From: Phytophthora hibernalis | Lineage: Eukaryota > Oomycota > Peronosporomycetes > Peronosporales > Peronosporaceae | Assembly (NCBI GenBank): GCA_012656075.1 | Contig: JAAKBF010000056.1 | Location: forward strand, 1 to 64,000 | Length of the DNA stretch: 64,000 bases | Reading direction: 5' to 3' | Part shown: one piece after another, positions 44,201-56,068 of the stretch | Numbering within the stretch: the stretch's first letter is position 1 | Layout: the number at the start of each line of letters is the position of its first letter | The notes under the pieces: generated by a model | What the model was told of the DNA's origin: nothing | What the model saw: only the letters and a program-made list of their open reading frames with translations | Databases searched by the model: none | Program-made: the position numbers and the translations under genes

Positions 44201-44673
44201 AATATCCGCCCTCTCCGCCATTTCACTGCACTCCGTTGCGCTCCATTTTACTCTGCAACGAATATTCCGCAGTTGCGCTCGCATGGTTGCAGTTTTGTGT
44301 GCGGGCTTGTACGACGGGATATCAAAAATTAGTGCGACTCAACGCACAGAATGCAGCCGACGACGTGCAGCAACCACCTATTTTCCTCATACCCTTGCAA
44401 AAGCACGTACATCATAAATTTGCGCTCTTATTCGTGAAGACCGGCCTCGCCTGGAGGAATCAGGGTGGACACCAGAACGTATAGAAGCTATTGATACCGA
44501 TCACCAAGAACTAGTCCAGGCATGTCGTGGAGATGCGGACTTGCGTGAAGCCTTGGCTAAATACTCTGATGATAAAACCGGGTTTGAAGCTGGGTGGGCT
44601 CTAGTAGGTGGAAGTTTGCTTGCTTTTCTTAACGAGACGCATGAAGAGGCAACGGGTGGATCGGGCAGTTTAT
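44200..44673 (+). pseudogene. Transposon-type ORF, C-terminal fragment
   Basis: From about 44437 to the TAA at 44673 the frame reads EDRPRLEESGWTPERIEAID ... LREALAKYSDDKTGFEAGW and ends LAFLNETHEEATGGSGSL. It lacks a start codon in frame. The ending matches the repeat copy at 28688-28749. It resembles C-terminal regions of oomycete zinc-finger/hAT-like transposon proteins, but I cannot name it with confidence. Confidence 0.4.
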
Positions 44674-44960
44674 AATCGATTGAGTGAACTTTTGCCCGAA
44701 ATTCCACCAGCTTCTTGATCCACAAGGTTTATTCAATTTTCAACTTCCAGTGCTAATGCCATTGCCCGATGTAAAGTTGTACTACTATTGAGAACCATCT
44801 TTCACACCCGCGCCTCGCATTGTTGCATGTCATCGGACTAGTTCACGTCGGTATCAAGTGCAGCTCGAGGATGTTCAGACCGTACGCTTCGTTGGTGAGC
44901 TGGTTTTCTTGGATAGGACTTTAGAGACTGGCATATACTTCTATACAAGTAATTCAGTAA
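44608..44960 (+). repeat. Dispersed repeat, copy 2 (see 28688-29035)
   Basis: Shares ggaagtttgcttgcttttct then taac(a/g)agacgcatgaagaggca, and downstream blocks cgcattgttgcatgtcatc and gtatcaagtgcag.tcgagg with copy 1, with small indels. Confidence 0.65.
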
Positions 44961-47900
44961 TATATTATGGGCACCCGACACACTTACACTGCCTGAAGTT
45001 TTTGGCGGGGTAATATACTTTGTACTACAGTACATGTAATACATGGCATTCCGGCGAGAATGCACTCAGCCCTGAAAATCACACAAAAATGCAGTTGTGT
45101 GAAATGCAAGTGACAGGGCACGATAGGTTTAGGTTAATGATTTCTTACATCGTATTCAGGAACGACCGTACCTAACGTGGGTCCACGTTGAGAAGCCGCT
45201 AGGACGAGCGGCCGAAGAGCTTGGTCAACGCATGGAACAACTAGCAGCAAGGCCGACTTGCATGTTGTAGCAGCCCGAACGAGGGTAAACGTATCAGCCT
45301 GCACAGGGTCGCAATTAGATAGGCAACGAATGAAAACACCCCGTCGAACTACCAATGGCCAAGAAGAACCAGTATACTATTGGGCAGGAAGACGCCGGCG
45401 GAGGTTTGGAGGACTTGAAAAAGGTTGACACAAGACTGGAAAAAGGATGACAATGTCCTTCACGGGCGTTCGCCCAATAGTATCCAGCAGACTGTTTTGC
45501 CGGGTGATTTTGGTTTTGCTACCGTAGTGAAATATTTTAAATACTGTTCACAGCGTAGCAAACCCCGCATCAAGAGATACCACCCTAGTGGTTGAGAAAC
45601 TAACCCAAATGGTATAAACTATACATTGGGTTGTGTGTTTGGTTTAAATTTTGAAATTAGAGAATGCCGCGTATTGACGATGATCTAGCAGAACCGAGCT
45701 TCTGAATGGTATATCGAATGCTTGCCCATATGCGCTAGTTTGAATGAGTAGTAAGTTGAAAGGTTTATGTTGAGGTATGGCCTCCTCTGTGGCTACATGA
45801 ACTTCCACTTTATATCTTTCCGGGGTTAAATGCCCGTTGGTATGGTTTACTTCGTTTACCGAGGTGGACGTTTAGATAGGAAATACCTGGGTCACTTGAA
45901 TTGCTGCGGCAGCTTCATGAACATCAGTGAAATTCAGCGCTCCAGTCAGTAAAATGCATATCCCTGCTGCTGACTATTCTTTTTGTACTTGACGGAGTGT
46001 CCACTTGCCGGTGTATCAGCAGCAGACATCGTCTAATAGAAGAATGAGTACTGAACCATCCTTGCGACGCTGCACCGATCTGACTGCCGAAACATAGCTG
46101 CAACCGATCGTGTCAGCCAGCCCCTGGGTAGCGCCGACCAGAACGACTAGCGGAATAACTCAAATAATGCAGGACAAGAGTAATAATAATAATAATACTG
46201 ATTGGGCTACCAGGGTCTGCACATAGTCGGAAAGGTTGGAAATTGTAGGAATACACCGCTCTATGCGAATGCGATGCTAGGAAGGTGCGCCATCTTGCCA
46301 TAGTGCACAATAGGAGCGTTGTCAGGCACAGAAAACAGCTGAGGTTAACCTGTTCGGTCTTTTGAAACAATTGCACAAAGAGATAAAATTACAAGGTACA
46401 TGTTCCCTTTAGGGTCTCTGTCGTGGATCTGAAAACTTCCACAAAGCTGACCACGACCGTCCGTCTCTCAGATCGTGGATGAACCCTTCCTCTCAGCTGG
46501 ACCTAAACTATCCTAGTGTGAATTCCCGGACTCACTACACTTTGTTCCTAATGATTGAAGGCTTCAACTTAAAGGTGTAGTGATACTTGAGGCAACAATA
46601 GAGTGTCTAGGTTGCCGCAGCGAATATTATTCGCCATTAAGCTTCTGCTGTACAGAAATTCAGTGAAGTATGAAGCTTCATAGGCAGCTACGACAGCATT
46701 GTGCATCTACATATACCACGAAATGACATTGCGGTAGATGTCAAAGTGTAGCATTGCGGTAGACGTCAAACAATGCGGTAGTTGTGAAACTGGGACATAA
46801 CGGGATACTCTGTAAGATAGCGAATGTAGGAAGCCATCGAATATTGTGCATTCGCTTCCCCATGTAGCTAATATGCTATTCTCTCAATCGGTAGTCCTTG
46901 TTTTGCAAAACCTGCATATTGCCGACGTCGGAAACGAGTCGAGGATTTTAATGGTATGTCACTTATGCAAGCGGTTTCTCTACATCGCATGAGTAGCGCC
47001 TTTAGAGATTTATGACTCCCGGACGTAGGAAGACTGCTGTCGCCAGCCCAACTTTGGTAGCGGCCTATTGCGCACTGTCAAAACCGCACTCTACTAAGTC
47101 GCGCAAAACGGGTTGTTTTATTGACGCATTAGACTCATATATAAACTAAGGCGCGCATGTTGATTTCTAGAAAATTGAACTGCTCACTGCTACTGTGCAC
47201 AGCTGCGTGTCCTCATGGTCGATGAAAGTGATGTGTCTAGGTACTGAAGGGTCCAAATATACGGGATTTGGCTATTTGGGACCGTGCGGATCATTCCGAA
47301 TACAACAAGTGTAACGAATGTCTGGTGCCCGTCACGTTGGCAGTGGTGTTGATATGCAAATTGGTTGCATACAAAGTTTGCATAGGACTGCACTACTTTT
47401 ACCAACCCGATACGGTTTGATCGTTTTGAGGAAGTAGTTGCTTTCTCTACAGACACATTAATCACTACTAGGACCCAATGTAGTAAAAGTGGTATAATTG
47501 CTTGTATATTGGATATCACTAGGTTGCGGTTTATTTTGATCTCCAGTATTGTTGATCTGCTTTCAGCGTGGGGCTTGTTATTGGTTTCTGTCCGACCACT
47601 TTGTGTTGATTGGATAAAACTAATTTCGTTCGGCTTCTGGGATTGGTCAAAATGATTGATTTGTGTGGCATCTTCATGATTGGGTGGGTCTCAGAGGTTT
47701 TGTGAACAAATCAGCGCCATAGTGTGCCAATGTTTATGATTTATGTGCGATCAGAGGTTTGTGTGAAAACCCACGATCCAGGGTGATTATGCTATATTCT
47801 CCATTCCGGCCTGGTCTACATGCACAACGAAACGCAACTACATACGGTAGATGATCCAGGGCCCCCACACTCAAACCAGCTTCATCGTTCTTCTACTATA

Positions 47901-48345
47901 AAAGTGTTGATTAGGCTCAAAATTCCTGGGGTAGTGGATGTAGTGCTTGCGAACTTCTCGATACAGCGTCGCTTTTGAAATGCACTTACTATTTAAAGCA
48001 TGTACAGTTGTTTAAAAGCGCCGGATCCTGACAGGTTCCACCCCAAGAAGCCATGACACTGTCGTTGACAGGTTCTCGCGGGGCTCCCCACAATTTTAGG
48101 ACCCCGTAAACCATTATATGTTTATCCTATTTCATTGACAGGTTCTCGGGGACTCCCCACAATCTTAGGACCCCGTAAACTATAATTGGTACCGGTATGT
48201 TTATCCAATTTGCCATATGATTTGATTTCTTTCCACTGCTGTCAAAATCTAAAGTAAACGCGGAGAGCGCACAAACAAACAAAAAACAGTCCACAAGGGG
48301 CAGGAGCGTCAGTTCAGAATTTGTTTACCAGCATATCCGCCTGAC
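44961..48345. other. Long gene-poor stretch
   Basis: No supported gene. Items seen: an 11-bp inverted repeat tactattgggc / gcccaatagta (about 45374 and 45472), a (taa)n microsatellite near 46180, three imperfect copies of gcggtagatgtcaaa-type units at 46731-46790, and near 47890-48180 the block similar to 30895-31101 that ends in two M96-type upstream motifs. Confidence 0.4.
48088..48180 (+). promoter_or_regulatory. Shared upstream motif of M96-like genes, copies 2a and 2b
   Basis: 48088-48111 (CCACAATTTTAGGACCCCGT then AAAC) and 48157-48180 (CCACAATCTTAGGACCCCGT then AAAC), each preceded by gacaggttctcg. The nearer copy is 166 bp before ATG 48346. Confidence 0.5.
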
Positions 48346-49758
48346 ATGAAGTTCTTACCGCACGAAGGTGACGACGTCCTGACGCTTCACGAAGCTTTAG
48401 CATTCATCCAGCCAAGCGATGACACCAACAGGAATAGCGCAACATTCCCTCCATTAGAAGAAATCGACGAGCTCCTGGGCTCCATGATCGAGTCTTCGCC
48501 GAAAGACGCGAATAGCCACGAAGAGAAGGTACAAAACCCAACAACGACAAAGAAAAAGAAAAACGTGACGAGGAAGAAGACGACGGGGAGAAGACGACGG
48601 TGAAGAAGAAACGTGTGCGCAGTCCAGCCAGTTCGTCGACTGTGCTCCAGCGTCGCAAGAAGGCCGAGATTTTGTCGCTAAGGGAAGAATCAACGGATTT
48701 GCAGAAAATGTTGAACCAATTGTTGAGTTCCGACCCGGACTTGGCAATTCTGAAACTGAACGCGAAGACGTACGCCGACTCAAAGGCGCGGGGCAAAAAC
48801 TGTCCCACTGGCATCGCTCCGCGTTCGAGCAGTTCGAAATGAGGTACAAATCGCAAAAACTGAACCTTCAACTCAAGAAACTTCTGGCTCAGCAGCTACA
48901 TACGTCCGAGTCCTTGCGCAGAATATTTCAGAGACAATCTCTCGTCCAGGTGAGATATAGGAGCATGAACTATTGCACTTGATATGTTTACTCACTGTTG
49001 CTCTTTGATTGCAGGACATGAGCTTCTTGATGAAACAACAGTCCCCCGCGCGTTTTCGTCCCTCTTTTGCAGATAATGATCTATACCGGTGCATGGCACA
49101 GCTCGAGAACGCAGCGGAGAACATCTACCAGCAATCAACACCAAAGTTTGAAGCGAGATCGGCCCCTTACCTCTCGAGCTCTATGCAGATGCAGACTAGC
49201 TACAAGGAACAACGCACGGCTGAGGTTGTCGAATTCGTCGTAAGCACTCCGATGAACTGTTCTATGGCTGATGCCAGCGATGTGGTTTGGAGTTTATTCC
49301 AAAAGGAGCAGGTGAGTTCTATAGGACACCACCCCCGTTTTCCCGTATCCTCACTTTGTAAATGTCCGCTAGACACCCGGGAGCAAGTCCAATGTGCTGC
49401 AGAAGCTGCTAAGATATAGGCTGACACATCTTGAAGACACCCTGGACTTTGAAAAGTTACAGTACGTCCGAAAATTCTCCGAGCCAGAGAAGGTTACAGT
49501 GGTATACTCCAACGTTGTTCTGCTGCGGTCGAAAGGGCTGAAACTTTGTTCAAAGGGCTACACCACCATCATGCCACTGCCGGCCAATGCATGTGTCGTG
49601 CACTCGGTACTCAAGCTACGCGTTGACAACGAAGCCGGTCACCAAACTTTTTCGCGGAAGACGTGGCACTGGGAGCACTGAGTAAAGCCCTTCGATTCTA
49701 TTGGCAGGAGGAACAGTCTAGGCTGATCGAAGAAGCTGCTCGCGTTTCCGGGGTCTAG
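48346..49758 (+). CDS. M96-like bZIP/START-domain protein, three exons, three frame breaks
   Basis: MKFLPHEGDDVLTLHEALAF opens the acidic leader. The frame shifts by -1 before KKKRVRSPASSSTVLQRRKK (stop TGA at 48601 otherwise). A second break lies in an A run near 48797 and a third in a T run near 49651; in each, one added base restores family text (LSHWHRSAFEQFEMR; AEDVALGALSKALRF). Introns at about 48949-49014 and 49313-49370. The conserved NCSMADASDVVW and YVRKFSEPEKVTVVYSN are present; the frame would end at TAG 49758. Either a young pseudogene or a good gene with homopolymer errors. Confidence 0.62.
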
Positions 49759-50260
49759 TTATTTCGAGCTGTAGACCTACTTTACTGGAGCCCATACCTT
49801 TTTGAGCTTCTACGTAGCAGGGACACACATTTTACTGTTCGTCATAATATACTGATTTCAAAGCGAACTTTGAAGCAATGTAAAATGAGCCGATTTTCAG
49901 TCACTAAACTAATGAAACAATTCCGACAAACAAAATCCGTCAGGTACGACAGTAAGAGAACTAACTGTTCCTACATGTATGAAGATTAGACAAAGTCCCT
50001 CTTACAGTATCATAAGAGTCATATGTGGGCCCCCACATTCTAGGGTAACGTTACATCGTATTACATGTATTAATACATGTAAACTTAAAACTTCACTCAA
50101 AAGGGCCCACAATCTTAGACCCCATAAACTACTCAATCTGTTTGATTTCATTCCGCTGCCGCCATCTGAAGTAAGCACCGAGCCTCACAAACTGTCTGAT
50201 ACATGTAGGAATCCCAGCATCAGTTCCGAATTTCTTATCATCGCAACCATCTAACGGTGA
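49759..50260. promoter_or_regulatory. Upstream region of the next M96-like gene: palindrome and shared motif
   Basis: Contains the palindrome TACATGTATTAATACATGTA (50062-50081) and CCACAATCTTAGACCCCATA then AAC (50107-50129), the third copy of the shared motif, about 150 bp before the expected start. Confidence 0.5.
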
Positions 50261-51729
50261 ACTTCGTACCGCGTGAAGGTGACAACATCATGACGCTGGA
50301 AAAAGATTTACTTTCATCGACCCAAACGGTGATGTCAACAGGAACAGTGCTACGTTACCCCAATTGGACGAGATCGATGAACTTCTTTTAATCCATGATG
50401 GAATATTCACCGGAAGAGGCAACGGGCCATGAAGGGAACACCCAGAGTCCAGCAAAGAAGAAACCGTCAGTGAAGAAGAAGCGTGTGCGCAGTCTCAACA
50501 GTTCGTCCACAGTGCTTCAGCGTCGCAGGAGGGCGGTAATACTGTCGCTAAGGGAACAAGCGACGAAATTGCAGGAAGTTGTGCTCGAATTCTCGAGCGG
50601 CGACGCGAAGTCGGACATTCTGAAACTGGACGAGAAGACATGCGCCGACTCGAAGGCTCAAGAACCAAGCCTGTCTCGATGGCATCGGTGTGCGGTTGAG
50701 GAGTACGACATGAGGATCAACTCTGAAAACAGAATCGCCAACTCAAGAGAATCCTGATCCAGCAGAAGACTACGATCACTTCCTTGCGTAGGGTTCTTCG
50801 GAGACAGTCTCTCAACCAGGTAAGTTCCTAGGGCTTCACCTATTCCGCTTGAAATGTGTACTCATTGTCGTTGCAGGAAATGGACTTCTTGAAACAGGAG
50901 TCATGTGTGCACCTGCATGGATCGCTCGCAGACAGCTATGTATGCAGGAGCATGACACATCTCCAGAACACAGTGGAGAACTTGTACCAGCATTCTACAC
51001 TGCAGTTTGACGCGGGTTCGACTCCTTTTCTCTCAAGTCCAGTGCAGACAAGCTACAGGGAACAACGAAAGAATGATGCTGTCGAGTTCATCGTTAGCAC
51101 GCCGATGAGCTGCTCAATGGCTGGTGCTAGCAACTTGATTTTGAGCAATCTCGAAACGGAGCGGGTGAGTTTTGTATGGCACACATCGGCACCACCCGCC
51201 ACGTTAAGTCTAACTTTGAAACTGTTCACCGTAGACACCCGGAATCAAGCCGGGCGCGATGCAGCATATACAGTCATTAACGCTGTATCAACTTGACAAG
51301 GCCCTACAGTTCGACAAGTTGCACTACATCCGAAAATTCTCCGAGCCAGAGAAGGTCACATTGGTCTGCTCTGACATTGTGCTACTGCGCTCGACAGGAC
51401 TCAAATTTTTCTCAAAGGGTTACACCGCCATCATGTCACTACCAGCGGACTCGCACCATACGTGTGTCGTGCATACGGTACTCGAGCTACGCGTTGACAA
51501 CGAAGCCGGTCAACAATCTTCTTTCGCGGCAGACGTCGCCCTGGGGGCGTTGAGTAAAGCCATTCGACTCTTTTGGCAGTCGCAACAGGTCAGCCTGACC
51601 GATGAAGCTGCTCGTATCTCCGGGGGTCGACTTATGTGTCATGCTGTAGATCGAATCTCCCGGCACCGTAGCTTTTTGCGCTACATGTACGGTAGTCCTG
51701 CGTGTTGTAAATACACTGATTCCGATTAA
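50261..51729 (+). pseudogene. M96-like bZIP/START-domain protein, start codon lost
   Basis: Where relatives have ATG, this copy has GTG at 50261 (VNFVPREGDNIMTLEK). Two frame changes follow near 50305 and 50390. From 50395 it reads well: MMEYSPEEATGHEG, KKKRVRSLNSSSTVLQRRRR, then one more change near 50740 before the splice to EMDFLKQES. Exons 2 (about 50878-51163) and 3 (about 51235-51729) are open, with PMSCSMAGASNLIL and YIRKFSEPEKVTLVCSDIVL. It ends with an extended tail because the usual stop is lost. Confidence 0.65.
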
Positions 51730-51819
51730 AGAAAATCTGCGAAGAAGGCTTAACACCGTTCTGAAACCAAACCAATGCAAAACACATCTGTTGGTATTTG
51801 ATGTTGGGCCATGCGCACG

Positions 51820-52410
51820 AACTGGTCGAAGTTGACGATGGCGCCTTGACGACCGACATCATCTTTCTCACGTAGTTGTGCGCCTTCGGGTTGTCAGCTG
51901 CGACTTACGTCCATGCGTCGAGACGTTGTAGTTGGCGGAGACCCAGACGATAGACATTAAATGTCAGCAAATTTTGCTCAAGCGAGCAGCCAAGGTCCAT
52001 GGCTCGCACCATCTCCTCGAGTAGCGTGTGTGGGTCCTGGCCGTGGCAGTAGATAACGTTCACGAACTCGAGCTGCCGTCTAGCCAGTGACAACTTCGTG
52101 CCCGTTCTAGTTACGTCCATAGGACAAAATCTAGCAACGCCTCCAGCACCAGGCTGCCCAACATGTATTTTTCAAATCGCTTCCACATCGAAATCGCGAC
52201 TGCCTCACAAAGCTAACCAAGCACCCCACCTCTCCGTTGGTGACCACCAGTAACGTTAAGATGACTTGCCGCTTCCTGGGCAATTCCGGGCCGCTCGTGC
52301 CCAAGCTCTCGCTCGACGCTTGCGGGGAGAAGCACGGTCGATGCCTGTACGAAATGATAGCCCAAGATTGCTTGTATTGAGCTTTTCACTGGCTCGTCAT
52401 CGAGTCTATC
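51820..52410. pseudogene. Aldo/keto reductase fragments, second set
   Basis: - strand 52120-52005 copies GTKLSLARRQLEFVNVIYCH and HTLLEEMVRAM of the intact reductase. + strand 52261-52325 copies its N-terminus (CRFLGNSGPLVPKLSLD). The words ctggctcgtcatc.a..tgatcacgc recur at 26770, 52390 and 53778. Fragments in both orientations mean rearrangement after duplication. Confidence 0.6.
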
Positions 52411-54221
52411 ACGCGGCTTACATCTGTGAGGTTAGAGGAGTTTCGAAAATGGCGCATTTCGAGTCTTCGGTATTAATACAGCATCCCCAAAAAGATATCT
52501 TTAAAAATATGCGTATTTTTCGTTTCAATATTTTATTTTGGGGACTATTCAATCTCAGAAGCGGGATTAATGTATCGCCACCCAAACTTGCGGTAACCTA
52601 TTTTGCAGGGCATCTTCCAGCCATTCCAAGTGCCGTGCTCGGAGCCATCCATCCAGCTTTGACAACCCGGGTGAGCTCACAGACCTCATTTCTAAACAGC
52701 ACTCAAGTGAACACCCTCCCCTGCACGCACCACCACGCCACGATGGCTGACAACCTTCTCGCTGCCGCTCCCCGCGTCCGACCTTCACACCAAGGCAGAT
52801 ACCTTCTGGAATGTCGCTACGGTGGAGCAGTGTTTGTAGGTAGGTGACATTACACTGCGATAATTCACTGCGTCGTCTTCTCTTACTGTATTATTTATTT
52901 GGTTGCCTCCCGCGGCACCGACCCGTATTCATTTTTCTTACTAGTGATCAGTAGAACTATATGATATTTTGGGGATGCCTGCTTCGCTACAATAAGTAAT
53001 TCCGCGGAACGTTAGACAATGCACAAATAAATTATTCAGTATATTGCAGATAATCCAAGTTCAAGATGGCAACGTGTATTTGGTAAGTAGTAAAGGTAAA
53101 CAGTACAGCTACGCGCTTACAACTTTCACCACGGTCGCTGCCCCCAAAAACGACGGTTCACCTTGAGAAACAGAAGCATTTCAAGTCGAATGGGAAAATA
53201 CCGTGGCGGTGAAGCGAAAATGAGCGTATTTGATGCAAAGAGAAAAGAGTTTGATAACAAGTTGGTGGCCTATGAAGAGGGCTCCCCAACCAGTGATTTC
53301 TTGGTACCTAGAACTGCCAAGCCTTAAAAAGGTTATTAGCTTAATTTGCCACTTTAGTGCGACGTGCCAGTTGTTTGCACGGTGTGGACTTTAAACCAAT
53401 CGTCTCTCTTCAAATTATATTTTCAGCATTCTGATTGGATGTGCTCTTCAGAACCACTTTAGTGCTTACTTTTACATCAAAAACCGATCTGATCATCCAG
53501 TATCGTTTTAGGGAGTTTTCTCTTTGTGAGCCAGCGAACAAAAGACCAAGGAAGTCGAAGAAGGCCGCGCGCCCCGAGGCATCAAGCTGCGACGTGGATG
53601 GACGTCAGCTTCGAGGTCCTGTTGCCAACGCTAGAACGATACTGCACTGGTCAGACCTGTGTGCTCATGTGCGGATTGCGCGCGTCCCCGTCATCCTCGG
53701 TAGAGTGAATTATTAATACAATGCATTACGGTACTGGACATAGTCAAGAGGATCGTCTGTACTTTGACCTCGAAATTGTCACTGGCTCGTCATCGAGATG
53801 ATCACGCTGTGAGTAACAGGGATGGGTTGTGTTTTTGGATTGGTCATGTCGATGCGTGCTTCAAATATAAGAAGTTAAAACACTTAAAAACAAGTTTTAG
53901 CAGTTTAAACAAATAACAAATAAGTTTGCTTAGCCCATATCCTGTTGAAGTTCACAATGCGAACGACCAGCGTGGGGGTCCTTCACCAAAATGATCGCAT
54001 CTGACCATAAAAATGGTAAGCTTATATATTGAAGCACGAAAGCCACCCTTTACACGCAGCTTGTGTTAGACACGATTTGCTTCTGTACCAGTAAATGAAG
54101 TTTGCTTGAAGCAAGTGATTTTGCATAGTAGCAGCATGTTCACTGTTTTTTAAAACTGCACTTCACATAATTACGAGTCATTTCGAAAACACAAGTATCA
54201 TTACTATCGTCACTGGTGTTT
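52411..54221. other. Intergenic with an inverted-repeat element; no gene supported
   Basis: gcatccccaaaa at about 52483 and ttttggggatgc at about 52970 are inverted, bounding about 500 bp; an inner ttttgggga at about 52538 can pair with the left arm too. Near 53205-53325 a + frame reads EAKMSVFDAKRKEFDNKLVA, of unknown origin. The 53435-53716 frames show no recognisable domain. Confidence 0.35.
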
Positions 54222-54245
54222 CCACAATCTTACCTCACCGTAAAA
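54222..54245 (+). promoter_or_regulatory. Shared upstream motif of M96-like genes, copy 4
   Basis: CCACAATCTTACCTCACCGT then AAAA, about 143 bp before ATG 54387; the most diverged copy. Confidence 0.4.
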
Positions 54246-54386
54246 TATTCACATGTCAGTCGATTTGCTGCTGCCGTCAGAATATCAAGTAAACACCAAG
54301 CCGCACAACCACTCTCGAAAAACACCATTGTAAATAGGAATTCCTGCGTCAGTTCAGAATTTACTCATCATCCCAACCATCTGACG

Positions 54387-55776
54387 ATGAGCTTCGTACT
54401 ACGTGAAGGCGACGACTTCATGACTCTACAAGAAGCTTTAGCGTTCATCGAGCCAAGCGATGGCACCGACAGGGACAGATCTACGTTACCTCTATCAGAA
54501 GAGATCGACGAACTCCTAGGCTCCATGGTCGAGTATTCGCCGAAAGAAATGAACAGCCACGCGCAAAATCCGACAGCAACGACGGAAGAGACGAAGAAGA
54601 AGAAACCACGTATGCGTAGTGCCGCCAGTTCGTCGACAATGCTTCAGCGTCGTAGGAAGGCCGAGGTTTTATTGCTCAGGGAGCAAGTAACGGAGTTGCA
54701 GACAGTTTTGAACCGGAGTGGCGGCGACCCGAACTCGGTCATGTTGAAACTGAACTCGAAGACGTACGCCGACCTAAAGGCTCGAGGGCAAAATCTGTCC
54801 AGGTGGCAGCGGTGTGCGGTTGAGCAATATGAACAGAGAATCAAGGCGCAAAAACAAAATCAACAACTCAAGAAAATTATGTCCCAGCAGAGAAAGACGG
54901 TCAATTGCTTGCGCGCGATTCTTCGGAGACAATCTATCGTCAAGGTAAGTTATTGGAGCTTCAGCTGTTGCGCTTGATAAGCATACTCATTGTTGATCTC
55001 TGATTGCAGGACATGCACTACTTGTTCGCACACGAGTCACCGGAGCGCTTACATGGACCGCTTGCAGACAATGATGTATACAGGTGCATGGCACAGCTCG
55101 AGAACACAGTGGATAGTTTGTATCAGCATCCTACTCCACAGTTTGAATTGGGTGTGGCTCCTTCTCTCTCAAGTCCAGTGCAAACCAGTTACAGGGAACA
55201 ACGCAAGGGGATGTCGTCGAGGTTATCATAACCACGCCGATGGGATGCTCCATGGTTGATGGCAGCAACGTGATCATGAGATATCTCGAAAACGAGCGGG
55301 TGGGTTCTGAATGACAAAGTTCAACACCAGAGAAGTCTTAACTTTATAACTGTTTTCCGTAGCCACCTGGGAGCAAGCCCAGTGCGTTGCTGAAGATGGT
55401 GCCATTAACGATGCATCATCTTGGCGAGACCCTACACTTCGAGAAGCTGCACTACATCCGAAAGTTCTCCGAGCCAGAGAAGGTTACACTGGTCTACTCC
55501 GACATCCTGCTACTGCGTGCAAAAGGGTTGAAATTCTGCTCAAAGGGCTACACCACCATCACGCCACTTCCAGCCGACCCACGCCATTCGTGTGTCGTGC
55601 ACTCAGTCCTTACGCGGAGCGTTGATCACGAAGGCGGCAATGAAACTGGTGTCGCGAAAGGTGTCGCCCTGGAAGCACTGAGTAAAGCCATTCGACTATT
55701 TTGGCAGTCGGAACAGGCCAGGCTGGCCGATGAAGCTGCTCACGTTACCGGGGGATCTAATTATCTCATCCTGTAG
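54387..55776 (+). CDS. M96-like bZIP/START-domain protein, three exons, one one-base deletion
   Basis: Exons 54387-54944, 55010-55299 and 55363-55776. Unlike its neighbours the leader and bZIP-like module are in one frame: MSFVLREGDDFMTLQEALAF ... MRSAASSSTMLQRRRKAEVL ... LRAILRRQSIVK. Exon 2 gives DMHYLFAHESPERLHGPLAD, then a break at a GGGG run (55207-55210). Relatives read AAGGGTGAT here, so one base is missing. After it come VVEVIITTPMGCSMVDGSN and exon 3 YIRKFSEPEKVTLVYSDILL...LSKAIRLFWQSEQARLADEA. Likely functional if the deletion is an error. Confidence 0.7.
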
Positions 55777-56068
55777 AGCAATTATCCTGGTGTGCCGTGG
55801 ACCGACCAACGAAGGACATGACCACAGGCTACACTAGAGCTGCGCATTGATTGTTCACTGAAAATTTTGTCAATATAATTTCCGCGAGCAATATTACTTG
55901 TACTCGGCGCTTTTCAATTTAATACTACGTATATTTTTGCTCTTTTGTGTGCTATAGTTATTGATCATCTTCATGCTAGGCTGCGATACTGTTCAAAACT
56001 TGAAATGAGCGGACTGTGAATGTGTCGCTTTGGTGGTGCGCGGCGTTGGAAGACACTTCGACTATGGA
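55777..56068. other. Short intergenic
   Basis: 3' flank of the M96-like gene, AT-rich, no feature. Confidence 0.3.

Noticed and set aside
45134..45355. 73-codon - frame
   Set aside because: No family motif, no splice or start context, isolated in a gene-poor repeat stretch.
48512..48603. Tiny intron to explain the frame offset
   Set aside because: The only in-phase GT-AG options would be under 30 nt, well below the roughly 50-80 nt seen for real introns here, and no equivalent exists in the 27-kb paralogue.
52266..52847. 193-codon + frame
   Set aside because: It starts in a reductase fragment and runs through an inverted-repeat element; composition changes midway and no domain is present.
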